In this document: positions 38,896-51,437 of the stretch, in pieces | Layout: the number at the start of each line of letters is the position of its first letter | How positions within the stretch are numbered: position 1 is the stretch's first letter | Assembly: GCF_011397635.1 (NCBI RefSeq) | Contig: NC_064761.1 | Location: forward strand, 37,226,143-37,290,142 | DNA length: 64,000 nt | Origin: Epinephelus fuscoguttatus | Lineage: Eukaryota > Chordata > Actinopteri > Perciformes > Serranidae | Direction: 5' to 3' | Made by a program: the position numbers and the translations under genes | Notes under the pieces: generated by a model | The model's database searches: none | Told to the model about the DNA's origin: nothing | What the model saw: only the letters and a program-made list of their open reading frames with translations

Positions 38896-41800
38896 TCAGG
38901 AAATATAAAAGTGCCTCGAACAGCAGTGCCGAAGACTACATCCTGTACTGAATTAAACTGCACGCGGTGGAGAATTTATGGGGTATTTGCTGTGAGCCTC
39001 ACTCGACTGAACTTTAGAGACATCTATTCTTATTGTAACACAGTTTGCACAGTTCTTTCTCAGAGCTTTGAGCTCTCCCAAGTGTTCATAAGAACTGTCA
39101 AACGGAGCAATTGTAATTCAGAAATTCCAGTGAGCTCTCAGGCTGCTCAGAGCTGTGGCCTCACACAGCCTGGCCTGCTCCGTCCCCACAGTGGAGGCCG
39201 TGTTGTATGGGGTGACACATATGACACAGGATTAGTCTTGTGCAGCTGTTTAGCTCAAATTGTTGCCTGCAATTTTTTCCTCATTCTGTTTATCATGTAT
39301 TTATTTTATCTGTGCGGCGGCAGAAGTTGAAACCAAGTGTTTCGGCTTTTCTGTGTTTTCACTGAAGCTTATCTTAAAGAACGAGCGCCAACAAAGGCTG
39401 ACTGATTAAACGCTTTGCATGACATCACGAGACCTGCATTCAAACGCACCACAAAGATGACAGCTGACAAGCATCATGTGCACAATCTGTGCCTCCAGTA
39501 GTCTGTGTTTGCAATCTGAAAGACAAACAAACTAGAATACCATTTCACGACACGATGAATCTGTTGAAAAGGTCTCATTATATACTGGAAACGGGAAAGG
39601 AGAACATGTCTGACCAAAAGTAATCTCTATAAACAGATTTATGCACCAGTCACATTTGAATGGCAAATAAACAGTACCTGCGGAGAGGTGGAACACAGTT
39701 TCTGAAATGCAGTCGTCTGGCGATAATTCAGCTTTATGTTAGCTTTTTATTAGCTTTTATCTGCATTAATACACAGATAACTTTTCATGGAGATAAGTCA
39801 AAACGACTGGCGCACAGAAGAGGACGTCTTGGCCTAGGAATCAAATGGCCACACCAAATCTCCTGATATATTTGCCCTGACAGCTCATTAATCGTTGGGT
39901 CTCTAAAAAATATCAGAAAACATTTAAAAATGTCTGCTACAGTTTTAAAGAGCCCAAAGTGACATATGTAGATGTCTTGTTTTGGCTGATCAGTCGTCTA
40001 AAACCCAAGGCAGATCAGTACACTTTAATTTCACACAAGCAAATGTTTAAAATCTTTACAGCTGAGAAGCTGGAACTCTTAATTTCAGCATGTTTGCTTC
40101 TAAAGACCATCCAAATAGTTTGATTTCCTGATGCTGTGCTAATCAAATAATCGTTACAGCTGTGGTCAGCTTGTAATCTTGTGGAAAAGGACCAAAAAGT
40201 AGAGACGCTGAAAGAGAAGAAAACTGCACTTAATGTGTGAATTTCGTTTCGGAGACTGACTCTATCAGCAATTCAGTGTCAAGGATATAACACCAAAACT
40301 AGAAGATGTGATGGTCAGCAACAGAAACTCAACAACAGCTCAACTGCGCTTGGCGTGTGAAGCTCTAACGTGTTGACAGCTCGTAATGTCTTTAAATTTT
40401 CATTAGTTTTGCCAAATTGTTTTAGGAAGTTGTTGCAATATCTGAAATAGTTTAACTGTAGAGAAGCCAGATGTTTGGGCCCTTTAACCCAAGACATATT
40501 ATATAATGCTGCATTCCATTCAAGCTTAGACGACATCTGACCTCCGTGTGTTTCCTGCCGGGAATATGTCTGATTGCCTGAACACTGATAATTTCTATTT
40601 AAAGGCCCAGATGCACGAAATTGACTTCAGAGAACTAGTGACAACGAAGGCTGACTGTTATGTCACCTAATGTCACCTGTTTCTCACCCAAATGTTGCAG
40701 TTAAACACAGTGCAAAGACGACAGTCAGTGGCCAACCAGCATGTACGTTCTGAGCCTGTGAGAGGAAATAACTCTCAATACCAGCAGGCAACGGTGGTCT
40801 GTGTTTGTCATTTAAAAAGGGAAGCCGGAAGACCAACAGGACGAACTGAAGACGCTGATGTAACACACTGGTTTCCATCTCACTCCTTCTTGACTGTTTG
40901 CTTTCCTCACTTTTGTTTAGCTTCTCATGCACTGAGCTGAGCTGCCAGTCAGAGTCATTTCATTCGCCGCCACGGATTCAGCATGCTCAGCTGACTCAAA
41001 AGCCATCGATAAGGTGTGGCTAGTGCCAACAGTGCACAAGACACCGCAAAAACAAGGCAGCAGACGCTCACTGAAGGCCCAGCATTGACCGACAGCCGAC
41101 GTTTGGCTTGGTGTGTCAGGGCCTTGAACTGATATTAACATTTTGTGAGTAGGACGTGTTGTCTCAGGCAGTATAGGTGTTATTATCAGACCTTGGAGGA
41201 AACTGCTTCTGATTAATTTAAATTGGCCTTAAATTGTTGAGCATTCATAGCATTTTCTGTCATATTCGTGTGATCTCACATAACAGACTTTCTGTCGCTG
41301 AATTCCACCTGGATTACTCGTTGGAACTCTGATATTAAGAGGAGTCGCTTTGCACTTCTCCTCATACCGCGCTGCGTGTCCCAATTTCTCAAGTTGCCTG
41401 GAATGCAGCGTTATTACTTTGCATTTACATCCAGAGAAAAGAATGTTGCTGCGAGCCAAAGGAGTGTCCGTCCTCCCCGCACGTCTGTCATAACTGGGAA
41501 AATACCAGATATGTACATGTCTGTCCAAGACTTCTCAGACAGTAGGGAGGGAGAGGAGGCAGCTTATACTGTCGCTCTCCTCATTTTCCCCAGTTGCTGG
41601 TGTCAAACCCCCCAGCACCGGCACCAGCACCACCACCACCCACCCTGCAGAGGCCCACTGGCTAGTCAAGTGCAGGAATGTGAGCACCATGCCAATGCTG
41701 TCATGAACCTTCCCCTGCGGCCTGCTTTGTCCTCATCATTAGAAAGCTGATGGAATGTTAATATCAACCATGTGGGGCGCTCAACCTCACAAACACTCAA

Positions 41801-42447
41801 AGGCCGGGGGGGATAGTTATATTTTACTGCTGCCCTAATGAAGAACATACCGATCGAATGGAAATAAAGTGAAAAAATGTGAAGAAATATGTGTTTGCTG
41901 TGTTTTTGCTGTCACACTGTTTCAACAACAACACAGGAGTTCTGCTCAGCTGTGTCCGAGTCCAGTGACTTCTCACTTTGGTATTTGGTAGCCTGTGTTA
42001 GGCGCACTGTAAGCCCCAACAAACAGCACTGAGGAATTTGGCAAGGCAGGCATTCCTCTGGCTCTCTCTGGAGGGAGGTGAAAAGGTTTTTATATGTGGA
42101 GATTCTTTGAAGGGGCCTAGTAAAAGGGAGGAGGACTGGGAGTCCAAGGAGAGTTCTGCCTTATTTACGTAATGATTCACAGGAAAAATTCTCTTAAGGC
42201 TGCGAGATGATTGAGTAATTGCTAAATTGATGAGTTTAATGAATTGAATTGCCCACATTAGGCTCTTAACTCTATCAGGACAAATGTTATGAGTGTAATT
42301 ACTGGTATGATGCAAACAGAGGACATCATCCCTCTAAAGGAATTCTCCTGGTTATTTATTTATCATTAATCATAATTTGCTTCTAACGATTACATTATCC
42401 AGCAATTTACTTTGCCCTTCCACAACCTTGGCTCACTTGCAAGAAGC

Positions 42448-42471
42448 ATAATAATAATAATAATAATAATA
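42448..42471. repeat. (AAT)n microsatellite
   Basis: Eight ATA/AAT units in a row. Confidence 0.9.
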
Positions 42472-42559
42472 AGCAATGGTTGAAATTGATGCTGCAGAGG
42501 CCAAAATATTCTAACTTCAGTCTCAAGTGCTGATCAAAGAGAGACTTGTGATCACTGAA

Positions 42560-42664
42560 ATTAGTTGGGAAAAAGTGGATACATCGGCAGCAGTTATTGG
42601 CCAGATAAGTTGTAAGATCTCAGCATATAGGATATCGGCAAAAAATCCAATATCATTCATCCCT
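42560..42664 (-). mobile_element. truncated copy of the TAGGGATGCATGAT hAT-like MITE
   Basis: Ends with atcggcaaaaaatccaatat and tcattcatccct, the complement of the left tip of the element at 32017-32578. The other end is missing. Confidence 0.5.
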
Positions 42665-43025
42665 CCTGATGACATCATCGAGGCCACTTACTTGGTTTTT
42701 CCAGACCTTTCAGTCGCACCTTCTGGCCTTCCTTAGCAGGTGGAGTTTACTCAGAAAGGGTAAAGGTTATTCAGTAAGGCAACTGAGCAACTCCATTCAG
42801 TGAGGAGCGCAAGAGATGCGTCGGAAAACCAGAGTAAGTGGACCCTGCGAGAAGTTTTATTTTATTGTATTTTATTTTATTTATTTATTTTTATTTTTCG
42901 ATGTTGAATATCTCCTTGGGACATGTTTCATTCTGCCTCAAATAATAATTTATGTCCAATCTAATTTGTCAAAAAATAAAATAATATTAATGATACAAAA
43001 AAATTCTCAAAAATGCATCTACTCC

Positions 43026-43269
43026 GTGGAGGATGAAAAATGTCAAAAATAATTAATCAAAATAAATAAGTAAATAAGTGTAAATCAATACATGTACAGA
43101 TATATAATAGTAATAAATAAATACATAAATAAATTCAACAATAACTGAATAAATAAATGTTGAAAGCAAAATGGTAATAAATAAATAAATACATAAATAA
43201 AAACTGACAAGAAGGACGTTGTTATTAAATATCTATTATTTTTACATTTTTGTACAGCTACATTTTTTA

Positions 43270-43300
<31 letters not shown>

Positions 43301-43389
43301 ACATTTTTTATTTATTTCAGAATGTATTTGTTCTTTATGATTTTATGGGTTTTTTTCTGTCTTTATTTGTGTACTATTTCATCCTCCAC
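43026..43389. mobile_element. AT-rich foldback element with 8-bp target duplication
   Basis: The left tip GTGGAGGATGAAAAATG and right tip (complement of ACTATTTCATCCTCCAC) share the first 12 bases. The interior is AAATAA-rich on the left and TTTATT-rich on the right, with a (GT)n run at 43273-43300. Flanks TCTACTCC and ACTACTCC agree at 7 of 8 positions, suggesting a hAT-type 8-bp duplication. Same family as 22230-23200. Confidence 0.65.
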
Positions 43390-43628
43390 ACTACTCCCTC
43401 TCACTAAATTATCCTTAGAAATCTATAAACATGGAAATATTTTCCATTTCGAAACTTAAACGGTTCGATAAAAGATGTCTCCTACAGTGTAAAGTGAGTG
43501 TGTGGGCACTGGAGGCTTCAAGTTTCCACATCACACCTGTGTAAGTCTCATATTGGACCACGTTTAGCTTTCAAGCTAGTTGTGATATCAGAAAATCATG
43601 TTTGCATGGAAACATCTTGAACTCAAAT

Positions 43629-44018
43629 TTAAAGGTAGGGTCTGGAGGATTTTCCAGTTGCTGTTTGTCAACACACATTCAAATTTGGCCCCTCCTATCA
43701 GGCTCAACTCTCCCGGGTGTATGGAGCCCGGAGGTACGGAAGAAGGCTTCACAGAAGAGGTTCAGGCAACGCTCGCGCTGGTGCACGCTCGGACACGCTC
43801 GGGCACAGCGCCTGCGCTCTCTCATTGGCTGGGGAAATCTCCGCCCAGAAGCGGTCCGAGCTCACAAAAACATCAAAATACAGTTAAAGGGCAGGAGCTC
43901 TGCAAACTAAGTCACCACCACACATGAGTAGAAGCCCATAGGTGCTGGTTAAGCAGGATTTCATTTGTATATGTCTGTATTTTGTTTTGTATGAAAATCC
44001 TCCAGATCTTACCTTTAA
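43629..44018. mobile_element. TTAA-target MITE, 382 bp
   Basis: The body 43633-44014 begins AGGTAGGGTCTGGAGGATTT. Its end, read on the other strand, begins AGGTAAGATCTGGAGGATTT. TTAA lies at both tips (43629-43632 and 44015-44018). It encodes nothing; the two ORFs of about 100 codons at 43598-43927 lie across it and are not believed. Confidence 0.78.
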
Positions 44019-45605
44019 GGTGATCACAGAGAATGTTTCCCCCTTCAGGCAGATGAATGTGAAAACAGCCTTCTAGTGTCAAACTCTGCATGTACGTCAT
44101 TCAGCACAGTGAAGCTAAAGGTAAATATAGTTAATAAGTTAATTAAATGTTGTCTTCTATTTAAACCGTTCCATTTACCCAGCTTTGTCTTCATGCTTAA
44201 ACATTTTACCTGTAAATGTACTAAGTTTAATAGTTGTTTACTGTAGTTATTGTTTCAAGAGCCTGACAGCAAATTGCTTAAGGAACTCTGAGACACTCAT
44301 CTTTAACTGTTTCTCTTGCTTTACCACAAACAAGCAGTAGGGGGAGCAATTTAAATGCTCTGTTGTCTCATCGTGGTCAGCGGTGATGAATCTGCCAAGT
44401 CATATACTCCTCAATCAACCAGTAATACAACAGCTTGTGTCTGTATTAGATGCTTGAAAGATTCATCTTCCATGTTCCCGTCATAAATCAGGAATCTCTA
44501 CAGTCCTGAATCACAAACCAGACATCATGAAGCCAAGTTATCAAATACACAAGTAAATCCGACAAACTTGGTGAATACTTGGTGGGAAAATCGTTTCACA
44601 TTATCAACCCATCTTGTTGGAGATATCTGAGGTATTTGTTTGAGGAATGTCTCTTGTCTGTGAGATCGTAACTTGTCATGGGAATAAAGATTGAAGAATG
44701 AACAGAGATTGTTTGTGAAGAGGGCTGACTTATCTCTGCAGAGAGCTGCCAGGCGATGCAGGTTGGTGGGGATTTCTTGAACCTGGAGATTAGTGAGCTG
44801 GGGACGAGAAGAATATCTGATTCTCTGAGTTTCATTAAAACCAGTTTCAACAACACGTTTTTTAACAGTTTGTTTTTTGTCTGCATAAAAATGTTAACAG
44901 AGTTGCCCAGAAAGTGAGAAATGTCCCTTCAGAATGTTGCACTTCCATTCCACTCACAGGTTGTTGCACCTTGACGGAAGTGATAAACGTGTCTTTATAT
45001 GAATTGCTGAACTTCCTTCACAAGATTAGACGCCTTTTCCCAGAATTGTTGCAGCCTGCATGCATTCTTTGTTGCACATTCCACGACGGGGCCTCAGAGA
45101 AACATGCCTGTCGTGCTTCGCGTGTGTCCATGTCCCACTTCCAGCTCCAGCCATGTCCCGTCGATTGGGGACGTCTCATTGTTCTTGAGTTGGGGCAGGG
45201 TTGAGGGAGTGGGAGTGCAGGTTGCGGCGGGACTCACCTCGTGCATTTGGGACTCAGGACGTTCGCTGCAGGACACTTGGAATGCTGCGGAGACAGACGG
45301 AGGGGCGCGTTCTTATCAGCCCACTCTGTGCTCCGTGCCAGAGGAACTGTGCCAGAGAGGTCAAGAGGAAAAGTCTCATTCCTCTAATACACAATGAGTG
45401 CGTGCAATGCACACTAGCGTCCCACTTACAGTATGTTTGTTTGCATATTGTGGCGTGTAAACAGTTGTGGAAGATGTATGGAGATCTTTACGTAACAGTC
45501 GGAAAACCATAACTTGAAAACACTGATGAAGTGAAGGTGTCTGAGGTTTTGTTATTGCACAAATACATTCAGATGATTCAAATGTAAAACAGAGGAGATC
45601 GTGGA
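44019..45605. other. intergenic, no gene recognised
   Basis: Unique-looking DNA. Overlapping frames at 45.09-45.51 kb on both strands have no recognisable domain or splice structure. Confidence 0.5.
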
Positions 45606-45609
45606 GTTG

Positions 45610-46900
45610 GATGCAGGGGCCTGTAGGTGTAGCTTATAGCAGCAGATGGCTGGCAGAGGCTGCTGGCTTTCCACCAAAAGTTGCAGGTGGTGCTGAATGG
45701 TGACAGCTGCATTTTAAGGGCTGGGTGCTGAAAGCTGTAGGCAGAGACTGTAGGTGGAGGCGGGGGCCAAACTTTAGGATGAGGCTGGAGCTGGGGCAGA
45801 GACTCGTTGATGAAGGCTGTGGCCGGATGCTGAAAGTAGAAACTTAGTTTGAAGACAGTAAGACAATGTATAGACTCACATAGAAGTAAACCTGCTCAGT
45901 CATCACTGACGATCCACTAGAAGTGTGCGGTGGTGTATTTATCTGCAGAGACTCAGTTCTCTGCCTGTATTTTCTTATTGCCGTCTTATTTGCTGTGCTT
46001 GAGACGTTTATGGGCGTGTACATTCACAGCGCTCAGGTGAGGTTGGGGCTCCAGCCCCCCCCCCACAACCCCTAACAGGACAAGTGGTTACGGAAAATGG
46101 CCATCTTTAAATGCAGACAGTAGCTGCAGGTAGATGTTGGCTGCCAAAGGTCATTCAAAACCTTCACAAAAGCTCGCACATCCAGTTGATTAAAAAAAGG
46201 TGCTGAACGAGAGAAGAAGTAGAGTTGTATCATTTAATATATTCATCTTCCATTTACCTTTGTCTGCGTTTTAAACACAGCAGGAGCTGGAGGTGGAGGC
46301 TGGTTGCCCAAGACAGTTAGCAGCAGATACAGCTGTCAGGGGCTGTAGCTGGGACTGGACACCAGGCGCAGGGGACAGATGGCTTAAAACTAGGAGGGCA
46401 GCTGACCGATGGAATCTACATACAGATGCTTTGGCTGTCAGAGGCTGAAGGCTGAAGACCTGAGCTGGCTGAATGATCTGCAAGCTGGAACCATGCCTAC
46501 AGGTTTTGGTGGAGGTTTCAGGGGCTGGCTGTAGGAAGCTGCAGGTGGACACAGAGCTGTTTCAGTTGTCAGGAAATAGCTCCAGGTTTCTGTTGACACT
46601 TAGTGCTGAAAACTGTTCGTAGAATTTGATGTGGTTGTTTCTCAGAGGCTTTAGGTGGAGGCTGGAAGCTCCAGGGGGACTGCAGACCTTGTCTTGGACC
46701 TGGCTTGCCGAAGTATTCAGCCAAAGAATCAGGCTGCAGCAGCAGGTGGAAGCTGGCTGAAGTTTACTGTCAGAGCCTGTAGATGATAGCTGAGGCTGAG
46801 GTGGAAAGTGAGAAGGGTAGCCACAGACTGGAGGCAGCAGCTCAGGAGGCAGCTGGCCGTCTAATGGTGAAGGTGTAGGGTAAGGCTGATGATATATTTC
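45610..46900. repeat. degenerate minisatellite-like region (GCTG-AGGTGGAGGCTGG)
   Basis: Many imperfect copies of a GCTGYAGGTGGAGGCTGG-like word separated by variable spacers, for example near 45.66, 45.74, 46.12, 46.28, 46.53, 46.66 and 46.75 kb. An outlying copy is at about 48.36 kb (aagctgcaggtggatgttgg). The minus ORFs at 46271-46552 and 46562-46903 are rich in the same encoded residues and are not supported as genes. Confidence 0.45.
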
Positions 46901-49675
46901 CATTCGGGCATGTTTGGATATGAGGGGTCACGCTACCTCCCAGCATCTGATGCTTGACAGATGAGCTACTCTGCGGTATGGGCTGTCTGCTCCTGGATTT
47001 CAAACCGGACCAACATGGCTGCTTGTTTGAGAACCTTCTCTCATATTGTGAAAGTTCACCAAAACATATTTCTGAAAATATTTGAGGTGAGAAATAAGCC
47101 ATGCAGTTGCTTAATCTATCTTAATTTTAGATCAAAAATGGCTAGTTTCAAAGTTTTTTGAATTTCCAGAGGCCATGAGTAACACTGGATGCCTAAAGTA
47201 GCCTAGACCTCAACTTCATGAGTGGCAATGTGACACCCCATCTCTCGAAATGCAATGCAGCACAACCAGAATGAATTGCACGGCTGCTTGCATAAGCCAT
47301 TTTTAAACAGAGATCACACTATAGGGATGCTACGAAGTCCTTTCTTTATGCTGCCTTTGCTTTCTTATACAGAACCAAACTCCAGCATCATGCTGCCCCA
47401 GTTTGTGATTTTAGACAGCAAGCAAGCTCCACGGAAGCAAAAGAGGAGTGACGGGCATGACAACAGCATTATCCTCTAGTGTGACATAACATATGACTCA
47501 GGCAGTGCTTTCTAAACAATAACAATGGCATAACGTGACAATACCAATCATTTCCTGTCCTGGTTATACTGCAGCTGATCTCGTCCTCTACTTTGAGTGT
47601 AAGAAGCTGCCGAACCTCATTGTCTCCCCATTTTGCAGACATTTTCGGTTGCTGTTCTTCTTCTTTGAGTTAGCTGCTAACTGCTTCTAGCTGCTTTTTA
47701 AATCTCCTGGCAGTGGGTTGCACACATAACACGTTGTCATATTGTCACACTATCATGTCTTGCTCGCTGTCCCTTTGACACAGATGTCAATCCAGCACTG
47801 TTAATACTTCCGCTACTGGCTTAAAGTTGGAACAGCTCTGTTCCCCCATTCTGTGATCATGCCTTATATAAAGAATGGCGAGGTGGAATAATGGCGAGGC
47901 GATCCCGCCTTGAACCGGCAGTGTAAAGGGGGCTCTAGACATTGTGTGGAAGTGCTGTTGGATGCTCTGCCCACACCTGGCTAACATAACCCTTGCAAGA
48001 ATTGTGTGTAGGCGATGGCTTATCTGATCTTGCAACCCCAGTGTCACTCTGAGGTCGTTAAAATCCGGTGCTTGGTCAGTGACTTGCAGCATCTGACACT
48101 AACAAAAAAACCCCGTCAATTTGCGTTGTTGTACTGACATAGTGCGTTTATTGTGAAAGAGACTGTATGTAAACGATAAATTTCCTGAAAGAAGACAATG
48201 AATGTAACAGCCATAACGTGACATGGAGTCCCAGAACAGCAACAACCAACACACCCAGGGTACCTTTCACGTCACATCTGGCCATGGAAAGTCCATGACC
48301 AAAAGTCAATATGCGATGAGGTCGGAGTGAGAATGTGTTGGTTCTTGCTGTTGCAAGAAGCTGCAGGTGGATGTTGGACATCAGTGGCTGGATGTCAGAG
48401 TCTCAAGCATACTGTGCACTTACTTGTTTCCCCTACAATGTATTAATCCTTTAATATTTTCTGTGACTGTGCACGTGGGGCATAATGGGTAGTGAGATGG
48501 AGAGTTCATTGGCTTCTTATGATAGCAGGATCCAAACCAGTGTTTTTAATTCTGACACTGGGGCAGCCCTTTTGTTCATAGTATGATCCTGGATTATACC
48601 TCTTAATGAAATAGGATAAAGGTTAAACTCCCTCCCCAGAGCTGCAGCTTCAGTCCTAAATAATATAAATTCTTGGAAAAATGGAGCATCGTCTTGTTGA
48701 TATTCAGCCCAGTCAGAGGAGGAATTCTTTCATGCACTTTGATGTCGGGTTTCCGTTATGTAAAAACTATTTAGAGCATTCCTTGTTCATTCATGGCTAA
48801 TGAGGGCATCCATTTGGATCGCCTCATGTAATTAGTTTTCACATTTCCCCTGCAACCACAAACATCCCGGGCTAGCCTCATTTTCTCTCCCTCTCTGTCT
48901 TATGCAGTGACAGACACAAGTTTGGTCAAGTGTGACCATTGTGCAGTGTTTTGTGCTGCAGGACTGAGGTGTGAGTTGTGACATAATATTGAATATATGA
49001 AACAGTTGGAACCAGTCACTGTGTGACTAGAGTTGTGAATCATTTTGAATGCTGTGTCATTTTATTTGCATATTGTTGCAGCCGTAACTGAGTCATTACA
49101 AATTGAAGTAAAACCATTATAACACATAAATTGGATTTACCAGGTTCTTACACATCTGTCACATCCCAAATGAAAAATATTATTTGGGATGAATATTTGG
49201 GCTCCACTCAGTCTGAGAGAGTCGTGATGTGTTTGATACGTCTGTGCCTGAAAAAGAACCTCCAGGGAAAATTAGGCGAAAAAACAATGTGCAATAACTG
49301 ATTATAATCTACGCCACACAAGCATCCTGGGATACGCTGATGAATTGAGGTGAAGAGTCCGTTTACATTCCTTCATTCGTAGTGACATAAACAGCTGGAC
49401 ATGTTTTGATTTGTAGGTCATTTTAAGAGAAATGCCTGAGGAAGTGACGCCCTTCCTTATTTCTACTTTCTAAAACCCCCATATCTTTCCATGATACAGT
49501 AGAAATGTCAAGAGTAAAACTTGTGCAGATAAAATCTGAAATTATCCTCATGCTTTGCCGTTCAATAGATTGGACCAATTTTGTGCTCTTAGAGGATCTT
49601 GCAGAGATTACACACTAGTTGGATCTTGGTTTATGTTGTCTGTCACACGGCCAGATCAGTGTTTCTCAACACAGG
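46901..49675. other. intergenic, no gene recognised
   Basis: 47.76-47.95 kb contains a repeat edge (gccttgaaccggcagtgtaa) also seen inverted near 53.57 kb. 48.70-48.87 kb is low-repeat, AT-balanced sequence that could be conserved non-coding DNA. Confidence 0.45.
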
Positions 49676-49678
49676 GGT

Positions 49679-49902
49679 TAAAGGGATAGTCCTGATTTTT
49701 TTTTTTTAAGTGGGCTTGAATAAAGTGTTTATTGTTGTTTGTATTACCTACAGCAGATGTCAGTCAGCAGGCCCCCTGTTTGGAGGAGCAGGCAGGAGTA
49801 CCATGATGGAAGCTAAACAATGTACTGCTGTGGACAGGGGCAGCAGCGAAATGTATTTTAGCCACCATTTAAAAAAATTAAACTGGAAATCCGACTTCAG
49901 GG
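49679..49902. mobile_element. left part of a TTAA-type element, cut at a hAT insertion
   Basis: Begins TTAAAGGGATAGTCCTGATT, the usual start of a fish TTAA-target MITE (with gtattacctacagcagatg and caatgtactgctgtggacag internally). It is interrupted at 49903 by the hAT element. I could not identify its right half beyond 50741. Confidence 0.5.
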
Positions 49903-50741
49903 CAGAGTCCTGCACGGGTCCAGTTTTCAAGATCCACCCCACCCCGACTCGGGGACGTACAAAACCACACCCGAACCGCAAACCCGCGCATCAGGCCAAT
50001 TAGTACTGCAACCCGGTCCGGTGAATATTGAACAGCATATCGCCACAGTTAAGGTGCCAGTGAGTAAACAACAACCTGAATGAAGCAGCTCTCACAATAA
50101 AAACCTGACTTCAGCTCCATCATCAACCCTCTGTGTTCTTCTCCCATACGAGTGTAAAAGCACTTGTTTGTTATGTTTAATGCTTTTAAACTTTTAATCT
50201 ATGTAAAGGAAGTTTACATGTGTAATAATAGACTTACTTTCTGTCCAGAGCGACGTTCAGCAGTCACAAGCCGTCACGTGTTTTCAGAATCCATCGAGGA
50301 GAGGAGTAATCCATCAGGGAAACACTTCAGAAACATTCTAAAGTGATAGTTGTACGTTTTATCCACTTATTTCTCAAATACCTAAATTATTATTTACTGT
50401 TTTGGAAGCGGCGCTTGTTAGACGGTGGCAGCCATGTTGATTCTCTCGCCCAATCACAAATTGTGTTATTAGATGGTGAAACGTGTGTAAACAGCTGAAC
50501 CAGTGACCGTTGCGAAATAGCGGAGGCGATCCTCAGAGAGTAAATAATGACCAAGATAGTTATCTGTAGTTTATCGAACTAATGACTGATGTGTTTATCT
50601 AAAACCCGCGATCCGCCCCGCATGTTATTTTTTCCACCCAGATCCAAACCCGAGAAATTTTTTTTTTTTTTTTTAAAAAACACCCGCAAATCAGCTGTTT
50701 TTGAGGGTGCCCGCAGGTACCCGACCCAGTGCAGGACTCTG
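49903..50741. mobile_element. hAT-like non-autonomous element with 8-bp target duplication
   Basis: Starts CAGAGTCCTGCACGGGTCCA and ends cccagtgcaggactctg, complementary tips with CAGAG/CTCTG termini typical of hAT. Direct 8-bp flanks cttcaggg (49895-49902) and cgtcaggg (50742-50749) match at 7 of 8 positions. The inner sequence is rich in ACCCG words. No transposase frame. Confidence 0.75.
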
Positions 50742-50804
50742 CGTCAGGGTAAGGTTGTGCCATATCATATCGCTGACAATAATACCCAAATAATTTCTAA
50801 TCCA

Positions 50805-51437
50805 TCCATCCATCCATTTTTACCACTTATGCGGGGCTTGATTGCGGGGCCAGCAGGCCAAGCAAAGCACCCCAGACGTCCCTCTCCCCAGCAACACTTT
50901 CCAGCTCCTCCTGGAGGACCCCAAGGCGTTCCCAGGCCAGATGAGATATGTAATCCCTCCAGCATGTTCTGGGTCTGCCCCGGGGCCTCCTACCAGTCAG
51001 ACATGCCCAGAACACCTCTAAGAGGAGGCACCCAGGAGGATCCTGATCAGATGCCCAAACCACCTCAACTGACACCTTTCGATGTGAAGGAGCAGCGGCT
51101 CTACTCCGAGCTCCCTCTGGTTGTCCAAGCTCCTCACCCTATCTCTAAGGCTGAGCCCAGCTACCCCACGGAGGAAACTCATTTCGGTAGCTTGTATTCA
51201 CGACCTCATTCCGTTGGTCACTGCCCAGAGCTCATGAGCATAGGTGAGGGTTGCGACATAGATGGACCAGTAAATCAAAAGCTTTGCCTTCTGGCTCAGC
51301 TCTCTCCTCAGAAGCCGTGATGCCGGCAAGTCAGCACCTCCAAATCTGAGGTCATGGTTCTCTGCCAGAAACCGGAAATGGATTGCCCCCACCAGGTTGG
51401 GAGAGAGTTACTGCCTCAAGCGAGGGAGTTCAAGTAT
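50805..51437 (-). mobile_element. LINE 3' end with internal 5' inversion
   Basis: 51310-50805 on the - strand encodes broken RT-tail pieces (RELSQKAKLLIYWSIYV, then WRDYISHLAWERLGVLQEEL) and ends in a (GGAT)n tail at 50814-50801. The adjoining 51345-51437 is the same LINE in + orientation (atggttctctgccagaaacc to gagggagttcaagta), which is the part that should come earlier in the element. A short piece of the element between the two is missing. This is the layout expected from twin priming. Confidence 0.65.

Larger units (their letters stand above)
38896..43010. other. intergenic, no gene recognised
   Basis: There is no exon-like frame with splice context. 42.04-42.44 kb has low repeat content and many TAATTA/ATTAAT/TGATTGAG cores, so it is a candidate conserved enhancer. 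An (AAT)n tract sits at 42448-42471, and a truncated hAT tip at 42.56-42.66 kb. Confidence 0.5.

Noticed and set aside
43598..43927. Overlapping 109- and 102-codon plus ORFs
   Set aside because: They lie across a TTAA-flanked MITE and show no domain.
50589..51320. Longest open frame in the window (243 codons)
   Set aside because: It runs antisense through a LINE 3' end and across the edge of a hAT element; the sense strand carries the recognisable reverse-transcriptase tail.
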